Shown: positions 56,100 through 64,000 of the stretch, one piece after another
Numbering within the stretch: position 1 is the stretch's first letter
How the letters are laid out: every line of letters starts with the position of its first letter
Assembly: GCA_011037195.1 (NCBI GenBank)
Contig: JAAEAF010003333.1
Coordinates: 1-64,000 of the forward strand
Direction: 5' to 3'
Source of the DNA: Triatoma infestans
Lineage: Eukaryota > Arthropoda > Insecta > Hemiptera > Reduviidae
DNA: 64,000 nucleotides
Translations under genes and position numbers: made by a program
Notes under the pieces: generated by a model
The model's input: the letters and a program-made list of their open reading frames with translations, nothing else
Database searches by the model: none
What the model was told of the DNA's origin: nothing

Positions 56100-58336
56100 T
56101 GCTTGTTTTATTAAATAAAGAATGTATTTGCTTTCTTCGAAAGGTGCTGTTATCTGGTGGCTATTATTGTAAACTCTAAAGGAAATTTAACATTGTGACA
56201 ATAACCATTCCATTTTGCTTTAACAAAATTTAAACTCATAATCTGCTTCCATCATGTAAAGCCAATTTAAAGGTAAGCTATTTCGTGAAATTTTGAATTT
56301 AAATAAAAGTTTTTCATATTAAAAAACTATTCTACTTTTTTGTCTCTAGTCTGATTTCATAACCATCTTTAAAAAAGAAATTTAAAATACAAAATATGAT
56401 TACCTTTCCAATTGTTTTGTTAGAATAGCTTATATACAACGTAAAGAAATTTTATTTACAACAATTTGTGTTCATTAAGAAGAAAGTATCTTGATCTTGA
56501 AATGTAAGTAATCGCAATTATTGAAGAGTAGAAACTGGGTTTTGTGTTTGAGGAATGAAAGTTGGTGAAACCTAAATTTGTACAATTAATTTGTTTATGC
56601 CATACTGGATGATTGTGACTAGATGAAATAAAACCAATCCGATCCACTAAAAATGCCTTTTTCTTTATAATTTCATTAGATTAATTTCTAAATAAATCCT
56701 GGATTCATTAGAATTCTGTAAAAAAAAATTCCAATTTCAGCTGGTTATTTGCCAGAAAATAGATCTCTAGATTTCTCCCATATAGTAGTAATCTAATTCT
56801 GGATTGTTGTACTTTCGAATCTAAAATTCAGATGTCAAAAGGTTTCAGTGATGCCTGACCTTTTCATCTTTAATTCTAACAATTGGATCATACATTATTG
56901 GTTTTTAGATCCAATATGATCGAATAAACATGATAATTTGAAATATAATTAGGAACAAGGTTAAGGTAATTATGTAACTGGATACTTCTTTCTATAAATA
57001 TAATGAACTGCAACTTTGTAATGAACTTTTTTGATGAATTTAAAAATAAAAATAAAACATGAACAATAAGTATTTATTTAAAAAATAAACGAGGCAACAA
57101 AATATTGAAAATAAAATGATGGATACAAAAAAAAAATTGCCTTTCCTCCTACCACTATTTTATTATTTAAAAAAATCTCCATATTTTAAAATTGTAGAAT
57201 GAATCTTTAAAACAAACTATTTCCTATTGTTTGAAATGATACAATATAAATTAAAACTAAAACTTCTTTTACTTTTTTATATTTGAATGGTAGCCATTAT
57301 AAATTGATGAATTTCTTTTAAATTATAAATGACTAAATTTTCAATAGAAAATAACATTTTCAACACTTTTTCTTCTAATATCACAGCCATATCATCATTA
57401 TTAGCCGAATATATTACGATATTTCAATGTAATACATTCCATAAAAATATTATTATACATCATAGATATATATATATAATTTATATATACCCAAATACAT
57501 TATTTACAAAATATAATTGTAATTCAATGAATAACAAATTAATGGATTGTAAAATTCATTAATTTTTGTTATTTTGAGCTTTCTGTTTTATTATCATTGT
57601 ACTCTTTCCTTTTTATACATATTTCAAAAAATAGGTATAAGAAAATGAAACAACTTTGTTTTTCTATTCATCGGCAAGAATCAAAATTTCAACAACCTTA
57701 GTTTTATATATATATGTATATATATATAAAAAATAATCATTCAATAAACCGCCAATCTTATTATAATATATACATTCCCAACTTTCATACAATCAAAATA
57801 ATTATAACATCATATAATTTCAACTATACTATTTACATTCACTTATATAACTATGGCAAGTATAACAACAAACCATCCATCATCAACAATATATATACCT
57901 ATACAATTTTTCTTCTTCTTTTTTTTTATTATTAATATTATATTTATTTCCCCTAATAATAACCCCAACTTTAAAAAAAAAAAATAACTGTTCTCTTTTA
58001 ATTATTTACAAAATTATGATTGCACATTAAAAACAATTACTTGAGCAAGAATCTTCTTCAAAACTATTATATAAAAATAATTGTCTTCATTTATTTCCGT
58101 CATCTTGGGCAAAATTTAAAATGAGGAAATAGAAAACAGTGTAATGATAAAAATCTGAAACAAAGAGACACAGAGCAAACAGATCAAATATAAGTATATA
58201 AAAATAAATCGTTGTTCGTAAAAAAAAATATATATACACATACTAATCGTTCAGTGCTTCTGTAAATAAGAGAAGATAAAATAGCTATCGTTTTAGCTAT
58301 AAAAAATAAACATTTATAAAGCTAATATTTATTTAC
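56100..58336 (-). other. AT-rich sequence downstream of fringe exon C
   Basis: By the GTAAAT donor at 58336 this should be intron, if a terminal fringe exon exists further down. (TA)n near 57710-57728 and T-rich tracts; no exon recognised. Confidence 0.5.
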
Positions 58337-58422
58337 CTTGTTGGATCGATTCTTGTATCAAATCCATCAATCCTCACTACATTCATTTCATCTTTACTAT
58401 ATCTGGAATAGCTGAACGTAAT
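58337..58422 (-). CDS. fng: fringe glycosyltransferase, internal exon C
   Basis: This is an 86-bp exon with acceptor TTTTTTTTCAG and donor AAG/GTAAAT. It reads 28 codons in phase 0 (ITFSYSRYSKDEMNV, VRIDGFDTRIDPT) plus AG of an arginine codon. This matches the fringe C-terminal region between the FHSHLEP block and the last roughly 20 residues (a Cys-containing tail in known fringes). If the donor were not used, translation would stop at once (AGG TAA), giving a protein missing that tail. Splicing to a further exon is therefore expected, yet I could not find one down to 43 kb. The intron upstream (58423-60452) is AT-rich with one hammerhead-like repeat fragment near 58570. Confidence 0.87.
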
Positions 58423-60452
58423 CTGAAAAAAAATAAATGTAAATTATTGTGATGTAATTTAACAATGTTGGAATGAAAACTACATAAGTCAAGTAAAAGT
58501 AAAATGGCATTCAAATCGTCAGTATTCAGTCTCAACGTTCACTCCTGTCCTACCCAAAAGAGCTCCTGAAAAAGGGCACCAATAGTACCCAACACTATTA
58601 GAGCATACCCGAAACGTAGAGCAACAAAGAATTGTTTTTCTTTAAAAACTCTTCTGGCCATTGCCGTACAAACATCTCATTAGAAGTAAAATGCCTTTTT
58701 TTTTCTAGGCGGGCTTTAAAAAACATCCACCGACCCCGCATCATGTGTCGTGAACAGAGGCTGCTAAGAACTTACTTCAATGAACATTAAACAATTTATA
58801 AATCCTTGGCCTAGACCGGTGTGTCAAATGCAGTAACTCTATAATGGCTGGTAGTGGAGAACACACCTCTCAAACCATTAAAGTATCAGGGATTTTTTTT
58901 TTTTACAATATCATAGGTCTTCTAAAACTGGATAAATTGTCCAAATATGAATCTAAAAGTGAACAATGTCTTAGTAATATATGCTTACGATTTACAACAA
59001 CAGAATGTCAATTCAACATCTACGCTAAATTGTTAAAGTGACACATAATTGTAATTGGTCGAAAGAGCACTAGCTGAGCAGATAGACACATTTTCTTTTG
59101 CTGTTACAACTTATTAGATTTCCATGGCTACAAAAACTACAGTAATCTGAGATACTGGTAAAAGGCTAGACTCTAACCAACTTATAAGGTGAAACCTGAA
59201 TAAAACCTACTCTGAAGACAAGTACCAACTTATAAGATAAAACTTGCACGACTATGTTCGCTTTAATTAAAATAATAATTATTATACATATCTAACAAAT
59301 TCTATTCCATGAGAAATATTTGTTATAATAAAAATAATAATAATTGTTTGACTATTATTATAAAAAATTTATTTAATAAAAGAATAACTTTAAAACAACC
59401 AACTATGCAATCAGATCTCTAATATATTACAGCCAAAATAAATCTTAAAAGATTTCAACAACATGGAATAATACTATCCACCATATACATGCTGTATAGT
59501 ATGTCGTCAGATGGTCAAAAAAACAACAGATGGCTTCACACGAAAGGTTCTGGGGGCTCTAATTTTCAATCTGACCACCTGACCAATTTTATTGTCTTAA
59601 TATTTTGTTATTAAAAAAATACAAATCTTTGCAGCAACTTATTTTTAAACTGGAATATCTGGGAATTAAACTGAATAAATGAAATGAATACCTAAACCTT
59701 GTAGACAGAGAATTAATTTATTATTAAATTAAATTAATATATTACCTACTTATTGATATAAATGGATTAGAAAATGATTTAGGGCTAGAAATTTTCGGTT
59801 TTTATTATTGCAAATTAAGAACAAAAACACATGAACAAATTAATGACCAGAACTTTTTTTAGAAAAGAGTATTAAGTTCATTCTAAAGTTTCTAATTACT
59901 CAAACATTCCATGGATGAAAGTTCCCATTTTTGTTTAATTATATTTTATGGGTAATCCTAAAGAAAAATTATATTAATATATAAAATAAAGATATTGATC
60001 CAAACTTTTCTATTTTCTTCAATATTATCTTCTTTAAACTAATGCGTAATGGAAACAAGATTATTTAAGAATTATCTCGGAGTAAACATTGATCTATGTA
60101 TATTGCTGGACAAATGGATGAAATGAATAAAAATGAGTATAATTGTTTGAGCATATATTTATGAGTATATACTTTGATAATAATAATAAAATAAAAAAAA
60201 TCAGCCCCTTGAGTATCTGCTCACACCAACTTTATTACTCAACATTAGGGGACTTCTCTTTCTAACTTCTTGGTTGGAAATGGCTTTTAAAAATGAAAAT
60301 TGATATGAAGATAAAAATTAGAAAAATACTTATTTATCTATAATATCTCGAATAGTTTTAGCCTGAATGGGTTAGGTATAAAAAGGGGAAAAACATAGGC
60401 AGACAAAAATCTTAACTTTCATTTTTATATAGTAAAGTAGTGGGCTCTTTAC
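58423..60452 (-). other. fringe intron between exons B and C
   Basis: This 2.0-kb AT-rich intron is bounded by a GTAAAG donor and a polypyrimidine-AG acceptor. It holds a short repeat fragment at 58566-58675 (see the separate entry) and otherwise no feature I recognise. Confidence 0.8.
58566..58680 (+). repeat. Dispersed short repeat, copy 3 (in fringe intron)
   Basis: AGCTCCTGAAAAAGGGCACC ... ACCCGAAACGTAGAGCAAC, then TTTTTCTTTAAAAACTC and TGGCCATTGCC. Third member of the family at 25050 and 55995; here the GAAACGTAGA end is best preserved. Confidence 0.5.
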
Positions 60453-60547
60453 CTGTTCATGAAAAGTTTCCTGTCTGATGAATTTCATTGGCTCTAAATG
60501 AGAGTGGAACTGATCTATCACAGTCAACGGCTTCTTCAGAAGATGCT
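60453..60547 (-). CDS. fng: fringe glycosyltransferase, internal exon B
   Basis: This is a 95-bp exon, with an acceptor (pyrimidine-rich, TTCCAG) just above 60547 and a GTAAAG donor below 60453. It takes one base from exon A to complete a Glu codon, then reads 31 codons: HLLKKPLTVIDQ, then FHSHLEPMKFIRQETFHEQ, ending exactly on a codon (phase 0 out). The FHSHLEP block and the preceding EHLL...PLT segment are hallmarks of the C-terminal half of fringe proteins. The 1465-bp intron between exons A and B contains a (TG)n microsatellite and no other recognisable gene. No stop or frame break is present, so the exon looks functional. Confidence 0.9.
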
Positions 60548-61930
60548 CTGGAATAAAAATAAAAAATGAAGATAAGAAGTGTATTATAAAAATTCAGATG
60601 ATATCTATTATTAGCAGTGTGTCCCATGTCTTTGAGAGTTTAATTTAAGAATTTCAGAACTTTCTGAGACGTAAAAAGTTGCCATCTGAATGATCATCCT
60701 CTTCACATCCATTGCGCTATAGTTGAATGTAACAAGTAAATAGAAGATAAAGGATAAAAGAAAGTCCGTCCGCACAGTTTGGAGGCGGTAAAGCATCTTT
60801 CGTTTTTGAAGCATACAACAAAACTTACTTGCTTTTTTTTTAACGCCATTAGAACATATGATTTTTTTTTTTTTTATAAAATTTAAGAAACTGATAATGA
60901 TTCAGACATTATAATTATTATTGTCTTCAGGTAGTACAATGTCTAATGAAGAAGCTGTTTAATAACATTTGAGTTTCCTTGGAGAAATATGCTCAGAGTG
61001 AGTTACATTGAGTGTTAATACACAGAACGTCATAGTCAGAAAAGTACACAATTGTATATGTATGAGTGAGTGTATGCGCGGTGACTTGGCTAGAGTTTGT
61101 CTGGTCATCAGTTATATTTCTGCGGGTTTTTTGTGCACTGTATAAATGTTCGGGATGTCAATGTAAGTGTGAATCGTATTATTTGGCAGCATTGACGTCA
61201 AGATCCCATGAAGAAAACTCCATTATGATTGTTTTTATCTTAATAGATTTCCACAGGACAATCTACCTTATTATAACGCAATAATATCTCAATGGAAAAA
61301 TGCAATGCATTCTTCTGTACATATTTTATTTATATCTCGGAAACTATGATATCGAAAGAAATTTCATTGAATCCTTTCAGCGGTAAACCATGATTCTATG
61401 TACAAACGTAATTACTATTCTCCCCCCCCCCTCTATATATATATAAAATAATAACGGAAAAAAGTTTTTCCAGCGGTCTTTACGTCCAACTGTCGATCAG
61501 GTGTCAGGTGTGGATGAAGGCGGATAGCAAACAAACTTTACTACAAATTTACTGATATTATTACTCAATTAAAATCAAAGACGAAGACTGGGAATCTAAC
61601 CTAGTACCAGAATATTATACCTTATCTTTGGGGTCCGCTCCTCTAACTACTCCGGCTATCGTGGCGCCTCCATTTTAATATATAAACAACAATTAACAAA
61701 CATGTTTTCTTAAATTTAATGTACAATTAAATTATTTAAATAAACGTTTTTGTATTATTTATACAGTTTGTAAATAATAATACTCTCCGAATAGTTCTGA
61801 GAATTATTGATAGAGAGTTTGGTAATTTCCTTTCAATATGCAATTGGTCACAGCAGGTGGTCCGATATTAATTTTGTTTTTTATATTTCTTTTTAACCAT
61901 TATATAAGAAGCAATATATAATACATATAA

Positions 61931-61964
<34 letters not shown>

Positions 61965-62012
61965 TTGTTAATTTTATTGGGCATTACAAAAAAGAAATAA
62001 AAAGTAACTCAC
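60548..62012 (-). other. fringe intron between exons A and B
   Basis: This 1.5-kb intron begins GTGAGT and ends TTCCAG on the minus strand. It contains a (TG)n run at 61932-61962, a C tract near 61421 and A/T tracts. No other coding signal is visible. Confidence 0.8.
61932..61962 (+). repeat. (TG)n microsatellite in fringe intron
   Basis: About 15 TG units within the intron between exons A and B. Confidence 0.95.
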
Positions 62013-62083
62013 CAATAATATAGCCCATAGTGACATCGTCTGGCAACCGGATCTTCTCTCCAATGCCCATAAATCTGCCACCA
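62013..62083 (-). CDS. fng: fringe glycosyltransferase, internal exon A
   Basis: This is a 71-bp coding exon, preceded on the minus strand by a TTTTAG acceptor and followed by a GTGAGT donor. One base completes a codon begun in the previous exon, then 23 codons, then one base left over (phase 2 in, phase 1 out). It encodes [12 protein letters not shown] followed by [11 protein letters not shown]. In the fringe family (Golgi beta-1,3-N-acetylglucosaminyltransferases that extend O-fucose on Notch EGF repeats) the segment around PDDVTMG is highly conserved in the catalytic domain. The phase joins exactly to the next exon at 60547. Preceding exons must lie beyond 64000 or in the intron; I found none in 62084-64000. 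Seen: splice sites, frame, peptide. Known: family role. Inferred: orthology to fringe rather than another fringe-like enzyme. Confidence 0.88.
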
Positions 62084-63540
62084 CTAAAACAAATTATACA
62101 TTTGTCATTTTAGCTTATGAATGTATTGTAATATTGATAAATCATCATGAACAACATGTTTGAAATAAAAAGAAAAGGAATTTTACTAAGATCTGGCGAC
62201 AGTCGTCTAAGGGCCGGCCTTTAAGGGTCGGTTATTGCCTGTATAGTTATATAATATATTACTAGTTGTGGTTGTCCTCTTAGAGGAAACAAAAAAAAAA
62301 AAAATGGCGCAAAAAATAGTTTAACATTAACAAAAGTTTTTAAAGTTGTTAATTTATTTTTACTAACTCTAGTATTTATTTAGATTATACAATTACTAAT
62401 AACATGGGTTATGGAACTTGATTAATAAGACCTTATATTACGAAAATAATTTCGTATTTGGCGAGAATTTATCTAACACAACTGTAACTCCAAACATATT
62501 TTTCTTATTTATCAAAACTCTTCAGAAACGTCAACTGTCACTGGTACAATTAATATAAGGTTCAATTATGTAAGTCTATTTTTCGAAAACATGCTTAAAT
62601 AAAACAATGGCTTTTTTAGTATCAAATTTAATAATTACGACTGTTTATAAGCCCTATTACTCCAAATCCCCCCCCCCAAACTGAAGTGTAATTTATTATC
62701 ATATTCATTGCGGACTATAAAATTTTGTTATTATCCTTAAATGTTGAAATAATATAATCATTTTAGAAAAATTATATTTTAAAAGAAAACAGATCATTCA
62801 ATTGGCTTTCCCAAACACAAAATCGCAATAAAACAATTTCTAAACTCTTTTACATGTGATTGTACCAATAAAAACCATCAATCAAAAATTGCTGTTGCCT
62901 TAACTTAGTAGAGATATCATTTTGATTGGTTGAGGCGTGGTCTATTTACTATGTAGACAAGGTCAAGCTAGCAATCTAATATATCCGATTGGATAACGCA
63001 AAAGCACCCATACAAATTACTGGATTCTTCTTTGGAATGATTGGCCAAGAAATAAGTAATCTTACTTATAATATATATAAGCCAAGTATATTTTCTTGAA
63101 TAATTACTCCAAAAAAAAAAAAAAAAAAAAAAGACTCCAACAATATTATGTAATAAAACTGGTCACGAACCTTTTTAGTCCACCACACCTTCAGTTCTTC
63201 ACTATGATTGGATAATTATTTTGATATAAACTATTTCTACTATGCTATGGAAAGTAAAATATAGCATTTTTGTTTAATTAATATTCTCAGCATACTTAAA
63301 TGTTCAAATTATCCATTATAAAATATAATAAAAATGCAATTATAATTTGTAATGTTTTACATTTGTTTAAAAAATGAGAAAAGGAATAATCCGAAAATTT
63401 GTATTTTTTTTTTATTATTTAAAAAGAAGATAAAATATAATTGCGTTGAATAAACTATGTTCTATTTTATTACTTGGGTGTAACTGCAATAAATAAAACA
63501 AAACTGGTGAAAATCACTCAAACTTCCTTCACTTTGATTC
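62084..63540 (-). other. fringe upstream intron, AT-rich
   Basis: Minus-strand sequence immediately before exon A ends in a proper acceptor, so this is intronic. It is AT-rich with a 20-base A run near 63112-63132. I see no earlier fringe exon in it. Confidence 0.6.
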
Positions 63541-63541
63541 A

Positions 63542-63775
63542 CGGGAGAGGGATTTGCTCAGTGGTTAGAGCGTTGGACTTGTACGCGGAGGTCCCGGGTT
63601 CGAGTCCAGTGCTACCCTGAGTTTTTTCTTCCTAGGAGCCTCTACAGCTCACTGCTTGATGATGGACAGTGTTGTCTGTGAAATGAGAAAGCCCTGTCCG
63701 GAGGCCGGCAGTGCACTGAAAAGGCTCCGGGCGCCAATGACTATGGATGTTGACGTGCCTTAAAATAAAATAACA
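63542..63775 (+). mobile_element. tRNA-derived SINE, full-length copy (family S1)
   Basis: Head with a clear A box (TTTGCTCAGTGGTTAGAGCG) and B box (GTCCCGGGTTCGAGTCC) of a tRNA-type RNA polymerase III promoter, ending GTGCTACCC. The body follows (CTTCCTAGGAGCCTCTACAG, GGACAGTGTTGTCTGTGA, GGAGGCCGGCAGTGCACTGA, GCGCCAATGACTATGGATG) and an A-rich TTAAAATAAAAT tail. Other copies lie at 17755, 19797, 26069 and 26320. Confidence 0.88.
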
Positions 63776-63859
63776 ACTAAGATTCGCGACTTGAAATTAA
63801 CAAAGTTCCCTTAAAGTTTAAACTTCATTTATGCGGATAATTTTATTGATCCCACAGAG

Positions 63860-64000
63860 ATATTATCCGTGATAGCCAACTTCACTTTGTGGGACGTCGA
63901 CCGGTTTCGGGCATTCGACCATTTTCAGGCATGTCTAGGTAACAGTTTAATAACACACAGAGTTATCACACCATTTATCAAGACATCCTGATGATGATGT
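63860..64000 (-). repeat. Hammerhead-like repeat, truncated by the window end
   Basis: Minus-strand reading CCTGAAAATGGTCGAATG then CCCGAAACCGGTCGACG, with the right-arm sequence TGGCTATCACGGATAATATC of the 30-kb family. CTGAAAA has lost core position 8. The window ends at TCCTGATGATGATGT, possibly the start of the opposite-strand arm. Confidence 0.6.

Noticed and set aside
57714..57935. Coding frame with (TA)n start
   Set aside because: Begins in a TA microsatellite and consists of chance I/Y/N codons.
63542..63617. Functional tRNA gene
   Set aside because: The anticodon stem does not pair, and the tRNA-like head is followed by the S1 SINE body found in four other places.
1..64000. CRISPR arrays, operons, prokaryotic ribosome binding sites
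   Set aside because: The sequence is eukaryotic: spliced exons, SINEs, LINEs and LTR elements. No regularly spaced short repeats of CRISPR type were seen.

Overview
The window is AT-rich animal nuclear DNA, almost certainly from an arthropod and most likely an insect. Three spliced exons on the minus strand (62083-58337) encode a stretch strongly resembling the insect Notch glycosyltransferase fringe. They have correct splice sites and compatible reading phases. A hemipteran host would fit the repeat content, but that is a guess. No prokaryotic gene, operon or CRISPR array is present. Apart from fringe I find no host protein-coding gene.

Layout: 1-1.4 kb holds an internally deleted solo LTR and tRNA-derived SINEs. 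5.0-8.8 kb holds three copies of a dispersed noncoding repeat, here called R, ending in a short TTACTTTCTCTTACT-type inverted repeat. 9.7-10.5 kb holds palindromes, and 10.6-12.8 kb a LINE with an almost intact reverse transcriptase. 13-18 kb holds a large palindrome, a Jockey-like LINE tail, a unit flanked by 39-bp direct repeats, a LINE RNase H remnant and a SINE. 19-27 kb holds SINEs, LINE remnants and microsatellites. 29.1-31.9 kb is a nest: a solo LTR, then an R copy containing a PIF/Harbinger-like element (itself invaded by a 257-bp hammerhead-like element) and a second solo LTR. 32-42 kb is AT-rich with repeat fragments, and 42.7-43.2 kb is an exact tandem duplication.

43.3-52.5 kb is a second nest. 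A degraded Tc1-like transposon carries a 7.2-kb env-bearing Gypsy/errantivirus-type provirus (43363-50552, minus strand) with LTRs, PBS, polypurine tract and a 4-bp target duplication. The same transposon carries a 473-bp truncated LINE with a 12-bp target duplication. The provirus is broken by frame changes in gag, pol and env and has lost the catalytic glutamate of integrase. 52.5-58 kb holds further LINE, Tc1 and R fragments, apparently downstream of or inside a long intron of fringe. 58.3-62.1 kb is fringe, and 63.5-64 kb is a SINE plus a truncated hammerhead-like palindrome.

The most interesting theme is a set of short, palindromic repeats carrying cores that resemble minimal type I hammerhead ribozymes (CTGANGA, stem II, GAAA, tiny self-complementary stem III, TC). 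These are known from Penelope-like retroelements and small metazoan retrozymes. The best copy (30433-30466) has a complete core and sits in a 257-bp insertion with a 14-bp target duplication.
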